Source: Chitinophagaceae bacterium UBA2375
GTDB taxonomy: Bacteria; Bacteroidota; Bacteroidia; Chitinophagales; Chitinophagaceae
Direction of reading: 5' to 3'
NCBI GenBank assembly: GCA_002343985.1
Contig: DDTB01000014.1
Location: 40,229-104,228, forward strand
Length of the DNA: 64,000 nucleotides
The first letter of the stretch is position 1, and each line of letters starts with the position of its first letter. The position numbers were made by a program, and so were the translations under genes. Below, one piece after another: positions 27,009-35,988 of the stretch. The notes beneath the pieces are model-generated. The model ran no database searches. It was not told where the DNA came from and was given only the letters and a program-made list of their open reading frames with translations.

Positions 27009-27317
27009 TTATTTTTTCTTTTTAAACATATCGAGCATCCTGTCGGTCACCACAAATCCACCCACCACATTCAATGTGCCCAACAACACAGCCAGGAAAC
27101 CCAGGATCAGCGCGGGGTAATTGCCAGGTTCCGCTTTGCCCATGACAATGATCGCGCCGATGATCACCACTCCATGTATGGCATTGGCGCCACTCATCAG
27201 CGGAGTATGCAAAACACTGGGCACCCGGCCAATCACTTCGATCCCTACAAAAATCATCAGGATGACGATGTATAAAATCTGCTGATTGGCTGTAATCCAG
27301 TTAAATACCTGCTCCAT
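27009..27317 (-). CDS. pntAB: NAD(P) transhydrogenase, alpha subunit part 2
   Basis: 102-residue membrane protein matching the C-terminal transmembrane part of PntA. Four hydrophobic stretches are seen, including ILYIVILMIFVGIEVIGRVP, GVVIIGAIIVMG and ALILGFLAVLLGTLNVVGGF; TPLMSGANAIHGV is a family signature. Splitting of PntA into a soluble and a membrane polypeptide is common in Bacteroidota and alphaproteobacteria. Lies 48 bases after pntAA. Confidence 0.93.
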   Translation of the reverse strand: MEQVFNWITANQQILYIVILMIFVGIEVIGRVPSVLHTPLMSGANAIHGVVIIGAIIVMGKAEPGNYPALILGFLAVLLGTLNVVGGFVVTDRMLDMFKKKK

Positions 27318-27365
27318 AATTTTCTGACGTTTAATTACTGTTCAATGCCGGCGGATCCAGTTTAT

Positions 27366-28490
27366 TTAGATGGATAATAGCGCCGACACCCTTTCATTGC
27401 ATACCAGGCCTGCATGTGCCATGCATGAGCCCTTCACCAGGTCGTCATCCATATTCATGACAAAGCCTTTGTCTTTTTGTATGATGAGGGGCAAAAAATT
27501 AAGGATATTTTTTCCATACATCTTGCTGGCATCGGCGGGTTGCCTTGATGGCAGTGCGGAATCACCGACAATGCAAATACCATGATACTGTACCCGCTCA
27601 CCATTTTTCGTCAGCTCCGTGTTGCCGCCTGTTGCGGCGGCCAAGTCTATGATCACCGAGCCGGCCCTCATGGCGTCAATCATTTTTTGCGTGATGAGGA
27701 TGGGCGCTTTTTTCCCGGGTATCTGCGCTGTACTGATCACGATGTCAGCTTTTGCAACTGCTTCGGCAATTTTAGCCTGCTGCCGGGCCATGAATTCAGC
27801 GCTTTGCTCAACCGCGTACCCGCCCGCTTTGGACGCATCGGCAGCGCCTTCCACTTCAATAAAACGGGCACCAAGGCTCATAACTTCCTCTTTCACCGCT
27901 GGGCGTGTATCAAACACTTCCACCACCGCGCCCAGGCGGCGTGCAGTGGCGATAGCCTGTAACCCGGCTACACCGGCGCCAAGGATCAGCACTTTGGCAG
28001 GAGGCACCGTTCCGGCGGCAGTCATGAACATGGGAAAATAACGGGGAAAGATATCCGCAGCAAGGATTACGGCTTTATAGCCGGCGATATTTGCCTGGCT
28101 GCTGAGCACATCCATGCTTTGGGCACGGGTGGTACGGGGCAGCATATCCATACTGAATACGGTTATGCCCATTTTGGCCCAGTCCTCCATCAGTTTCGCG
28201 TTGAACAAAGGCTGATAAACACCCAGTAACACTTTCCCGGAACAGGATTGCAGCTCGGATGTTTGAGGGGGATGGATGGATAAGAGTATATCCGCTTTCT
28301 GCAACAATTCATTCCTCGAGCAAACAGTAGCGCCCGCATCAGCATATTGCTGGTCTGACGCAAATGATAATATACCCGCGCCCTGCTCTACCCATAATTC
28401 AGCCCCTGCTTTCCGAAGGCCGCCCAGATGCTCGGGCAATAAGGAAACACGCGTTTCGTGTATCGGTTCTCGTAAGAGGCCAATGATCAT
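27366..28490 (-). CDS. pntAA: NAD(P) transhydrogenase, alpha subunit part 1
   Basis: 374-residue soluble NAD(H)-binding domain I, related to alanine dehydrogenase. N-terminal block IGLLREPIHETRVSLLPEHL, then TTRAQSMDVLSSQANIAGYKAV, the Rossmann motif VLILGAGVAGLQAIATARRLGA with the NAD-selecting Asp in VEVFDTR, and the DIVISTAQIPGKKAPILIT block. First of three pnt genes. It follows the methyltransferase gene after 31 bases. Confidence 0.95.
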   Translation of the reverse strand: MIIGLLREPIHETRVSLLPEHLGGLRKAGAELWVEQGAGILSFASDQQYADAGATVCSRNELLQKADILLSIHPPQTSELQSCSGKVLLGVYQPLFNAKLMEDWAKMGITVFSMDMLPRTTRAQSMDVLSSQANIAGYKAVILAADIFPRYFPMFMTAAGTVPPAKVLILGAGVAGLQAIATARRLGAVVEVFDTRPAVKEEVMSLGARFIEVEGAADASKAGGYAVEQSAEFMARQQAKIAEAVAKADIVISTAQIPGKKAPILITQKMIDAMRAGSVIIDLAAATGGNTELTKNGERVQYHGICIVGDSALPSRQPADASKMYGKNILNFLPLIIQKDKGFVMNMDDDLVKGSCMAHAGLVCNERVSALLSI

Positions 28491-28521
28491 AATTCTTGAA
28501 TTATGCCGAAGTTAAGGAAAA

Positions 28522-29319
28522 TCAGAATCGGATGCGGAACCGTTCTTTCTCTTTAAAAGACGGGTCAAAGAAAACAAGCCCGATGAAAAATAAATCGATG
28601 CTGCGTGTGACCGCCGGGTCATCACATATTTCTTTCCAGGCTTTTTCCATGCCGCTGCTCCAATGGATATCATCGAAGATGAATACAGTTTGCGGACCGG
28701 CTTTTTCTTTCAGCCAATGAAAATACTCGATTGTCGGCGCATACTGATGATGGCCATCTACATAGGCAAGGTTAACATGTTGCAATTTTTGCAGTAAGCC
28801 CGGCAATGTGTCCGCGAACCGCCCTTCGATCAGCTCTATTTGCCTCAGCCCCTGCCGCTCAAACACCTGCCGGGCGATAGCCGCGATAGAAGGCGCGCCT
28901 TCCAGGCTGTATATTTTCGATTGCGGATAACCGTTAGCCATATACGAAGTTGTTACCCCAAACGAAGTGCCCAGTTCAATGATATTTTCCGGCTTAAAGT
29001 ATTGTACGATCCTGAACATCAGTTGCGCGTATTTGGCGCTTTTCAGGGAGGTTTGCGCCACACGTTTCACCACGCGGGTATGGTCATTGATCATAGCAGA
29101 ACCCGCGCCGAAATCGGTCACGGTAATGGATGTACGATCCTCCAGCAATCCGGCACGGATCGCTTCAACCTCTGTGTAACAGGGATATTTGAGCTTGTCG
29201 TTCAGCACCTGGTCTATAAACCGGTATACAAAGGGCGAATGCACGCCATGCCCTTTGCCATTCGCGGCACTTAAGTAATATTGAAGGTATTTGCAGGCAA
29301 GTTGAAATGAAGAGTACAA
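28522..29319 (-). CDS. Class I SAM-dependent methyltransferase
   Basis: 265-residue methyltransferase, Bacteroidota type, recognised by the N-terminal KYLQYYLSAANGKGHGVHSP sequence. The SAM-binding fold has IIELGTSFGVTTSYMA as motif I and the acidic ligand in IYSLEGAP; LAYVDGHHQYAPTIEYFHWL is typical of the Methyltransf_24/CCoAOMT-like group. Substrate unknown. No ATG lies upstream of the conserved N-terminus, so the start is TTG at 29319. It sits 45 bases after folA and 31 bases before pntAA. Confidence 0.85.
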   Translation of the reverse strand: MYSSFQLACKYLQYYLSAANGKGHGVHSPFVYRFIDQVLNDKLKYPCYTEVEAIRAGLLEDRTSITVTDFGAGSAMINDHTRVVKRVAQTSLKSAKYAQLMFRIVQYFKPENIIELGTSFGVTTSYMANGYPQSKIYSLEGAPSIAAIARQVFERQGLRQIELIEGRFADTLPGLLQKLQHVNLAYVDGHHQYAPTIEYFHWLKEKAGPQTVFIFDDIHWSSGMEKAWKEICDDPAVTRSIDLFFIGLVFFDPSFKEKERFRIRF

Positions 29320-29364
29320 GGGTGGTTGTGCATTTATTGTTCATGATGCAATTGCGGATGAGGG

Positions 29365-29862
29365 TCAGGATAATTTCCTGCGCTTCCATACCTGGAAAGA
29401 ATACCTGAACGCGTGCTTGTCATCTGCCGGAAAATCAACCGTTGTTTCCTGCTCCCATACCGCCGGGTGCAGTTCGGGGAAAAAGCTGTCTGCCTCCGGC
29501 GCTCCATCTACCCTTGTCATGTAAATTTTTCCCGCGCGGTCAAGTGCTTGACGGTAAATATCAGCGCCACCCGCTACAAATATTTCAAGGCAATTGGTTG
29601 ATTCCGCCCGGGCGATGGCTTCATCGAGGCTGCCGGCAACCCATACCCCTTCGGCCGACCATCCGGACTGCCTGGTCACCACAATATTAAACCTGCCGGG
29701 CAGCGGTTTGCCCACCGACTCAAATGTTTTCCGGCCCATTATCACCGGCATTCCCCAGGTTGTATTCTTAAAGAATTTCAGGTCGTTTGGCAGATGCCAT
29801 AACAAGCGGTTATCCTTTCCTATTGCATTGTTTTGCGCCGCCGCAACGATCAAAGAAATCAT
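29365..29862 (-). CDS. folA: Dihydrofolate reductase
   Basis: Reduces dihydrofolate to tetrahydrofolate with NADPH. The 165-residue protein has the N-terminal ISLIVAAAQNNAIGKDN, the substrate Asp in LLWHLPNDLKFFK, the NADPH-binding VIMGRKTFESVGKPLPGR, and the IFVAGGADIYRQAL block. The ATG at 29862 is chosen because upstream in-frame codons run into the gap after thyA. It lies 55 bases after thyA; ThyA produces the dihydrofolate that this enzyme recycles. Confidence 0.96.
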   Translation of the reverse strand: MISLIVAAAQNNAIGKDNRLLWHLPNDLKFFKNTTWGMPVIMGRKTFESVGKPLPGRFNIVVTRQSGWSAEGVWVAGSLDEAIARAESTNCLEIFVAGGADIYRQALDRAGKIYMTRVDGAPEADSFFPELHPAVWEQETTVDFPADDKHAFRYSFQVWKRRKLS

Positions 29863-29917
29863 AAGCAATTCATAAAGATGTGAACAGATGCAGGGTTTTT
29901 CAAAGTCGGCTGGCAAA

Positions 29918-30712
29918 TTAAACAGCCACGGGCGCTTTGATGGCGGGGTGGCACTGGTAGTCCTTCAATTCAAAATCTTCGAACTGGAACCCGAAAATAT
30001 CTTTTACAGAAGGATTGATGGCCATGCGCGGCAATGGGAACGGTTCCCTGCTCAATTGCAGTTTCACCTGTTCCATATGGTTGCTGTACACATGGGCATC
30101 GCCAAATGTATGCACAAATTCACCCGGCTCCAACCCGCATACCTGCGCTATCATCATGGTGAGGAGCGCGTACGACGCGATGTTGAATGGCACACCAAGG
30201 AATACATCCGCCGAACGCTGGTACAACTGGCAGCTTAGTTTACCATTCGCCACATAAAATTGAAACAGGCAATGACAAGGCATGAGTTTCATCCTGGGCA
30301 GGTCGGCCACATTCCACGCACTTACCAGCAACCGGCGACTGTCGGGGTTCGTTTTAATCTGGTGAACCAGGTCGCTGATCTGGTCAACTTCCACGCCTCC
30401 GGCGCCTTCCCAACTCCTCCATTGCTTTCCATACACAGGGCCAAGGTTCCCCTCTTCATCGGCCCATTCATCCCAGATCGATACCTGGTGATTTTTCAGG
30501 TACGCGATATTGGTATCGCCTTTCAAAAACCAGAGCAATTCATAAATGATGCTTTTCAGGTGCACTTTTTTGGTGGTCACCAAAGGGAAACCGGCCGACA
30601 AATCGAACCGCATCTGGTAACCGAATACACTTCGTGTACCCGTTCCCGTACGATCGCTTTTATCGGCACCATGGTCAAGGATATGCCTGAGTAAATCGTG
30701 ATATGCCTGCAT
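29918..30712 (-). CDS. thyA: Thymidylate synthase
   Basis: Converts dUMP to dTMP with methylene-tetrahydrofolate. The 264-residue length equals that of E. coli ThyA. The catalytic Cys is C146 in LMPCHCLFQFYV, with SRRLLVSAWNVADL (phosphate-binding Arg pair) before it and QRSADVFLGVPFNIASYALL and HVYSNHMEQ after it. First gene of a nine-gene minus-strand series ending with the C1 peptidase at 21837. Confidence 0.97.
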   Translation of the reverse strand: MQAYHDLLRHILDHGADKSDRTGTGTRSVFGYQMRFDLSAGFPLVTTKKVHLKSIIYELLWFLKGDTNIAYLKNHQVSIWDEWADEEGNLGPVYGKQWRSWEGAGGVEVDQISDLVHQIKTNPDSRRLLVSAWNVADLPRMKLMPCHCLFQFYVANGKLSCQLYQRSADVFLGVPFNIASYALLTMMIAQVCGLEPGEFVHTFGDAHVYSNHMEQVKLQLSREPFPLPRMAINPSVKDIFGFQFEDFELKDYQCHPAIKAPVAV

Positions 30713-30867
30713 GGGCGCAAGTTAATGGATTGGACGGTTTTGGAAGCGGTTTCCCGGCAGTCTGTTTCCACATTTACATGCAGATGGTTCCCGAATGATT
30801 GACCCCAGCCGGAAACTGGCCCATCAATGGCAACCTCCACAAAATCCGGCGGGACAAGGTAAAATCG

Positions 30868-30875
30868 TACCTTTG
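30868..30875 (+). promoter_or_regulatory. Probable -7 box for mnmA
   Basis: TACCTTTG matches TAnnTTTG, 17 bases upstream of the mnmA ATG. No clear TTG at the -33 position. Confidence 0.5.
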
Positions 30876-30892
30876 CATCGAAGTGTTTCGAT

Positions 30893-31993
30893 ATGAGTAA
30901 AAAAGGTAAAGTGTTGGTGGCGATGAGCGGCGGTATCGACAGTACCGTTGCCGCCCTGATGTTGCATGAACAGGGCTACGAAGTGGTGGGGATCACCATG
31001 AAAACATGGGATTATGCCACGAGTGTGGGCAAAACAGGAAAAAAAGAAACCGGTTGCTGCAACCTTGATAGTTTCAACGATGCCCGACAAGCCGCGGTTG
31101 ACCATGGCTTTCCCCATTTCATCCTGGATATCAGGGATGAATTCGGTGATTTTGTGATTGAAAATTTTGTAGAGGAATACCTGGCCGGGCGTACCCCAAA
31201 CCCTTGCGTGATGTGCAATACGCACATTAAATGGAAGGCCCTGCTCAAGCGGGCGGATGCCCTTGACTGCGAGTTTATTGCCACGGGCCACTACGCCCAG
31301 GTTCACCAGCACGATAACGGCCGGTATTTTATCCGCAAAGGACTGGATGACACGAAAGACCAGAGTTATGTATTGTGGGGGCTCCCGCAGGAACTCCTGA
31401 GCCGAACCATCCTGCCATTGGGCACATACCATAAAAAAGAAATCCGGCAGATGGCCCATGACTTTGGTTATCCCGAACTGGCGAAAAAGAATGAGAGCTA
31501 CGAAATCTGTTTTGTGCCGGATAACGATTACAGGGGTTTCTTGAAAAGAAGGGTTGAAGGACTAGAAGAGCGGGTTGATGGCGGAAATTTTGTGGATCCG
31601 AACGGAAATATCCTGGGAAAGCACAAAGGATATCCTTTTTATACGGTTGGGCAGCGTAAAGGGCTTGACATCGCCCTGGGCAAACCGGTATTTGTCACCC
31701 GCATTGAACCCGAAACCAATACGGTAGTGCTTGGCTCTGAAGCCGACCTGAACCGCTCCGACATGCAGGTATCAAAACTGAATTGGCTAAAATACGAGGG
31801 CATCACGGAGGGCATGGAAGCCGTTACCAAAATCAGGTACAAAGACAAAGGTTGCCTCTCAAACCTCTACACATACGAAAACGGCATCCTGGTACGTTTT
31901 TATGAAGATGTAAAAGGTGTCGCCCCGGGCCAAAGCGCTGTTTTTTACGAAAATGACGACGTCATTGGCGGTGGCATTATCCAGCGGTATTAA
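30893..31993 (+). CDS. mnmA: tRNA 2-thiouridine(34) synthase MnmA
   Basis: Thiolates U34 of glutamate, lysine and glutamine tRNAs. The 366-residue protein has the PP-loop ATPase motif SGGIDST at 12-18, the catalytic Cys in GRTPNPCVMCN (C105) and the second Cys in YEICFVPDND (C206), TGHYAQV, and TVGQRKGLDIALGKPVFV in the central domain. A short insert with paired Cys (TGCCNLDSFNDARQ at about 53-66) follows the PP-loop region as in many MnmA proteins. The gene stands divergent from thyA. Confidence 0.96.
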   Translation: MSKKGKVLVAMSGGIDSTVAALMLHEQGYEVVGITMKTWDYATSVGKTGKKETGCCNLDSFNDARQAAVDHGFPHFILDIRDEFGDFVIENFVEEYLAGRTPNPCVMCNTHIKWKALLKRADALDCEFIATGHYAQVHQHDNGRYFIRKGLDDTKDQSYVLWGLPQELLSRTILPLGTYHKKEIRQMAHDFGYPELAKKNESYEICFVPDNDYRGFLKRRVEGLEERVDGGNFVDPNGNILGKHKGYPFYTVGQRKGLDIALGKPVFVTRIEPETNTVVLGSEADLNRSDMQVSKLNWLKYEGITEGMEAVTKIRYKDKGCLSNLYTYENGILVRFYEDVKGVAPGQSAVFYENDDVIGGGIIQRY

Positions 31994-32049
31994 GCAGCAA
32001 AATGGACCGCTGAACCGTCTTTTACCGTATATTGGACAGATCAATACGT

Positions 32050-32781
32050 ATGAAAAAACTAATCTTCCTCTTGCTGGCCGGCATCTGCCTCTTGTCTGCC
32101 TGTAAAAAATCTACCGAAACCCTGCCCCTGGCGGGCATTGATGATTACGCCCCCACCGTGGCTGGAAAATACATCGTGTATCAGCTTGATTCCCTTGTTT
32201 ATAAAAGTTTTGGCACCCGCGATACAACCATCAGTTACCAGGTGAAATACCAGGTGGACGCTGAAATCACCGATTCCCTGGGCAACCCCGCTTTCCGCGT
32301 GTTCCGTTTCATCCGCAAAACCGAATCAAACCCCTGGGTGCCGGATGCCAGTTTCATGATGGTTAAGCCGGCGGGCAGCCTTGAGTTTATTGAAAACAAT
32401 ATGCGTTTCATCAAACTTAAAACACCTATCCGCGACGGCTATTCCTGGAAAGGGCATGCCTACCTTGATACGTATTCAGCCAACTCTGATATCCAATACA
32501 TGGATGGATGGGATTACACGTACGAAAACACTGGCCAGCCGGCTAACGTTGGCGCATATACGCTCAGCAATACCGTCACCGTAAACCAGCGCGACGAAAT
32601 CATCGGGAACCCCGACGATCCCGCATCATACAGCGAAATCAATTTTGGCAGGGAGATATATGCCGAAGGGATTGGCCTGGTGTACCGCCGCTTTTTCCAC
32701 AGCGAATTCCAGCCCGGCAATGGTGGCTATTTTGCCGATGGATCTTATGGAATAACCCTCACCATGATTGATCATAATTGA
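32050..32781 (+). CDS. Predicted lipoprotein
   Basis: 243-residue protein with a lipoprotein signal peptide (MKKLIFLLLAGICLLSACKK; lipobox LSAC, lipidated Cys at 17-19 region). The rest is a soluble beta-rich domain with no family that I recognise; it includes a YIVYQLDSLVYKSFGTRDTT stretch that recurs in small Bacteroidota lipoproteins. The ATG at 32050 is used because it begins the signal peptide; an ATG-like in-frame start 18 bases upstream would place charged residues before it. Likely attached to the inner face of the outer membrane or exposed on the surface. Confidence 0.75.
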   Translation: MKKLIFLLLAGICLLSACKKSTETLPLAGIDDYAPTVAGKYIVYQLDSLVYKSFGTRDTTISYQVKYQVDAEITDSLGNPAFRVFRFIRKTESNPWVPDASFMMVKPAGSLEFIENNMRFIKLKTPIRDGYSWKGHAYLDTYSANSDIQYMDGWDYTYENTGQPANVGAYTLSNTVTVNQRDEIIGNPDDPASYSEINFGREIYAEGIGLVYRRFFHSEFQPGNGGYFADGSYGITLTMIDHN

Positions 32782-32815
32782 TGTCATCCACTATTTTTTG
32801 ACATCATGTTATCCG

Positions 32816-33307
32816 TCATTTTCCCTTCCTCGTAAATACGATATAATCCAACGCGGGGATCTGCGTGGCACCCAGTTGGCGGAGCATCGTAACGATTTGC
32901 CCCCTGTGATAGGATTGATGGTTAAAGAGGTGGATAAGCACATCGGCCACGGGTTGCTTAAACTGCTCACGCTTATTGTTCCGGTAAATAAATTCATGTG
33001 CCAGCGCGGCTTCAGTAGCGGCAGACACCCAGCTGGCCCATTCGGCTGATTGCAACAATAAATGTTGCGTTAGTTTTTGCAGGTCTCCCGAAAAAGATTC
33101 ACTTGGCCGGTCTATTTGGTCTTTCATCTTCACACGTTGCCACCAGATGTGCTCTGCGTCCCACATGTGCAATAAGGTTGGCATGATGCCGGGGAAACTG
33201 CTTACCACAGGCTGTTCCACCTGCACCACGCCGCTCATAAGGCAATCTGTCAGCCTCCTGTTCGCCCATTCATTGTACCTGGCGTACGATACCAGCCATG
33301 ATTTCAT
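32816..33307 (-). CDS. DinB-family protein
   Basis: 163-residue four-helix-bundle protein of the DinB/YfiT superfamily. The three metal-binding His positions can be traced: HMWDAEHIWW in the second helix and HLFNHQSYHRGQI near the C-terminus. Several members are bacillithiol- or glutathione-type thiol transferases; others are uncharacterised. Divergent from the GNAT acetyltransferase gene with 74 bases between. Confidence 0.87.
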   Translation of the reverse strand: MKSWLVSYARYNEWANRRLTDCLMSGVVQVEQPVVSSFPGIMPTLLHMWDAEHIWWQRVKMKDQIDRPSESFSGDLQKLTQHLLLQSAEWASWVSAATEAALAHEFIYRNNKREQFKQPVADVLIHLFNHQSYHRGQIVTMLRQLGATQIPALDYIVFTRKGK

Positions 33308-33381
33308 TGTGTGTTATTTTGATCTAAAAATAACCGAAAAGGCGCAACTGAAATTCACAAAAAATACCTTCATTTGCCGGT

Positions 33382-33858
33382 ATGAGCAATATTTTGATTC
33401 GAAGGGCGGAACGGTCAGACTGCCCGCGGATGCTGGAACTCGTCCATGAATTGGCTTTGTATGAAAAAGCTCCTTCCGAAGTGGTTATCAGCCAGGAACA
33501 TTTTGCAGAAAGCGGATTTGGCAAAAAGCCCGTGTGGTGGGCATTTGTAGCCGAAGTGAATGAAGCGGGAAAACCTCCATTTGTCATTGGTTTTGCATTG
33601 TGGTATATCCGCTTCAGTACCTGGAAGGGTCAGCGGATGTACCTCGAAGACCTGATTGTTACAGAAGACTGGCGTGGAAAAGGCATTGGGCATATGTTAT
33701 TCGATAAACTCATCAGCGAATGCCGGGAACTGGGTTTAGCGGGCATGAACTGGCAGGTGCTTGATTGGAACGAACCAGCCATTCGCTTTTACCGCAAATA
33801 TGAAGGCATGAAACTGTCTGAAGGATGGCTGAATGCAAGCCTCGACATGAAGCCTTAA
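33382..33858 (+). CDS. GNAT-family N-acetyltransferase
   Basis: 158-residue acetyl-CoA-dependent transferase. The acetyl-CoA motif A is DLIVTEDWRGKGIGHMLFDKL (the Q/RxxGxG/A loop is RGKGIG), followed by the W-x-V-L-D-W-N-E-P-A-I-R-F-Y block typical of the diamine/spermidine acetyltransferase (SAT1-like) subgroup. The N-terminal ALYEKAPSEVVIS sequence also fits that subgroup. A polyamine or small amine substrate is an inference. Confidence 0.88.
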   Translation: MSNILIRRAERSDCPRMLELVHELALYEKAPSEVVISQEHFAESGFGKKPVWWAFVAEVNEAGKPPFVIGFALWYIRFSTWKGQRMYLEDLIVTEDWRGKGIGHMLFDKLISECRELGLAGMNWQVLDWNEPAIRFYRKYEGMKLSEGWLNASLDMKP

Positions 33859-33944
33859 AAAAAATTCTTGAAGCAGGCAACGGAAGCTTTACACGCAGCC
33901 TCTTTATATCCGGATCCACATTTATCAATCAAAAACATCAAACC

Positions 33945-35780
33945 ATGATACGTGCTATGTCTAACAGGTTTTTGCTGACAGCGCTGATGCTGGCATCAAC
34001 CTTACTCTTTTTCTCCTGCCAAAAAGAGATCAATGAAAACATTGACCCACCGGGTAATACAGTTACACCACCGGACCTTACTACTAAAGTAAACTCTGCT
34101 AAAGTTTCCGGCTTTGTAACGGATGAAAACAATGACCCTGTAACAGGCGCATCCGTTAAAGTGGGTACACGCACAACCACGACGGACGAGTATGGTTATT
34201 TTGAAGTGAAGAATGTGGAAGTGGTGAAAAACGCAGCCACTGTTACCGTTTCGCAACCAGGATATTTCCCGGGCATCAAAACTTATATCGCGGCTGCCGA
34301 TAAATCGGCGTTCTTCCGTATCAAGCTGATCCCTAAAAATATCACCGGAACAGTGAACGGTGGTTCGGGTGGCCTGGTGACGCTCAGCAACGGGCTCTCC
34401 ATCAGCTTTCCGGCCAACGCCGTAGTGAATGAAGCGTCCGGCGCGGCTTATAGCGGACAGGTAAATGTAGCCGCATACTGGATCAATCCAACCAGCGATG
34501 ACCTGAACAGTGAAATGCCCGGCGACCTTCGTGCATTGAATGCCGATGGCGCTATGCAATTCCTCACCACATACGGTATGGCTGCGGTGGAACTCACAGG
34601 CGCTTCCGGCGAAAAGTTGCAGATCGCCGATGGCAAGAAGGCCACACTGACTATGCCAATCCCCGCTTCTATTTTATCAAGCGCGCCCGCCAGCATCGCC
34701 TTATGGCATTTTGATGAAGCCAAGGGCTTATGGATCGAAGAAGGACAGGCCAGCAAAAACGGCAGCAACTATGTAGGCGAAGTGAGCCATTTCTCTTTCT
34801 GGAACTGCGACGTCCCCGCCAATTTTGTGCAATTCAACTGCACCATCGTGGATGCTGATGGCGAACCCATTCCTTATGCAGGTGTGAAAATTTCCGTAGT
34901 GAGTAACCCGCAAAACGCGGCATGGGGCTATACCGATTCCACAGGTTATGTAGGCGGCGCCATCCCGGCCAATGCCAACTTGTTGTTGGAAGTGTATGCA
35001 TTCTTCAATTGCGGCAACGCGGTGTACAGCCAGAACTTTACCACAACCAATGTCAATGTATCACTCGGCACCATTACCATCAGCAATTCCAGCACATCCA
35101 CTGCAAATATTACAGGCACCATAACTGATTGCAGCAATGCACCGGTGAGCAACGGCGCGATCATCATGCTGAATAACGGCCAATACAGCCGTTACCCATT
35201 GAGCGGCCCCGGCAGTTTCGACTTTAATGTCATCCTTTGCAACAGCAGTTCCCTGAACGCTGAGTTTATCGGGGAAGACTATGCAGGCGGACAACAAAGC
35301 CCATCACTTGCCCATACCATTACAGCAGGCAGTAACCCAATCGGTAACCTGCAGGCTTGTGGCACCCAGATTGCTGAATTCATCAACATCACGGTAGATG
35401 GCAACAACAGCAATTATACCGCGCCCGCAGACAGTATGGGATATTCCGTAAATACACAATCCCTGCCTTCCACCATTAACATATATGGCATGAGCGTAAG
35501 GAACATTGGCGGTGTAACGTCTACCCTTTTCAGCAATTTTGCCTTCACGGAAAGCGGCATTGCTGCAGGCAGCACACAAAGCCTGACCCAGTTCAGCAAT
35601 TCAGTCCCGGGCAGCACAAGCGGACAATACATTATTTCAACGCCCATTAATGTAAACATTACGGAATATGGACCGGTAGGCCAGTTTGTGGCAGGCAATT
35701 TCAGTGGAACCGTCACCATTGCCGGCACCACCAATACCGCGAATATCAGTTGCAATTTCAGAGTACGCCGTACCCAATAA
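33945..35780 (+). CDS. Lipoprotein with carboxypeptidase-regulatory-like domain
   Basis: 611-residue surface protein with a lipoprotein signal (lipobox FFSC followed by QKE). Residues about 45-125 form a carboxypeptidase-regulatory-like beta-sandwich (VSGFVTDENNDPVTGASVKV, TDEYGYFEV, TVSQPGYFPGI), a module common in Bacteroidota. The following 100 residues include a LSNGLSISFPANAVVNEASG block seen before adhesive domains; a second sandwich-like repeat starts near NCTIVDADGEPIPYAGVKI. The end is Ser/Thr/Asn-rich. Start options are ATG at 33945 or 33957. A strong terminator follows. Probably a cell-surface binding protein; ligand unknown. Confidence 0.8.
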   Translation: MIRAMSNRFLLTALMLASTLLFFSCQKEINENIDPPGNTVTPPDLTTKVNSAKVSGFVTDENNDPVTGASVKVGTRTTTTDEYGYFEVKNVEVVKNAATVTVSQPGYFPGIKTYIAAADKSAFFRIKLIPKNITGTVNGGSGGLVTLSNGLSISFPANAVVNEASGAAYSGQVNVAAYWINPTSDDLNSEMPGDLRALNADGAMQFLTTYGMAAVELTGASGEKLQIADGKKATLTMPIPASILSSAPASIALWHFDEAKGLWIEEGQASKNGSNYVGEVSHFSFWNCDVPANFVQFNCTIVDADGEPIPYAGVKISVVSNPQNAAWGYTDSTGYVGGAIPANANLLLEVYAFFNCGNAVYSQNFTTTNVNVSLGTITISNSSTSTANITGTITDCSNAPVSNGAIIMLNNGQYSRYPLSGPGSFDFNVILCNSSSLNAEFIGEDYAGGQQSPSLAHTITAGSNPIGNLQACGTQIAEFINITVDGNNSNYTAPADSMGYSVNTQSLPSTINIYGMSVRNIGGVTSTLFSNFAFTESGIAAGSTQSLTQFSNSVPGSTSGQYIISTPINVNITEYGPVGQFVAGNFSGTVTIAGTTNTANISCNFRVRRTQ

Positions 35781-35803
35781 AAACTTGCATTGTTTGACAC
35801 GCA

Positions 35804-35835
35804 AAGCGGCTTCCACATGGAGGCCGCTTTTTTTA
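35804..35835 (+). terminator. Rho-independent terminator after the lipoprotein gene
   Basis: Arms at 35804-35815 and 35820-35831 form a 12-base stem with one G-U pair and a 4-base loop, followed by a T-run. Confidence 0.88.
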
Positions 35836-35892
35836 ACTTGTTCATTCAGCTAAATTGATATAGTTACGCTGGCATTTTACAAAGGCATGCAG

Positions 35893-35900
35893 TACCTTTG
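35893..35900 (+). promoter_or_regulatory. Probable -7 box for icd
   Basis: TACCTTTG matches TAnnTTTG. It would leave a leader of about 80 bases before the icd ATG, which carries two CGCCACTG copies (35922-35929 and 35943-35950) around a short hairpin. Confidence 0.45.
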
Positions 35901-35988
35901 TGCCGCTTTAGCTGAGCCAAGCGCCACTGTACAAGTGTGCGACGCCACTGAAGCTGAAACCTATTCATAAGCCCGGACAAACATCATC

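Noticed and set aside
30824..31459. 211-codon open frame opposite mnmA
   Set aside because: Antisense to the conserved PP-loop region of mnmA; no domain match and no start signal.
33825..33944. Extended N-terminus of the lipoprotein gene reaching back into the GNAT gene
   Set aside because: The signal peptide with lipobox begins at 33945; the upstream 40 codons overlap the acetyltransferase and would bury the signal.
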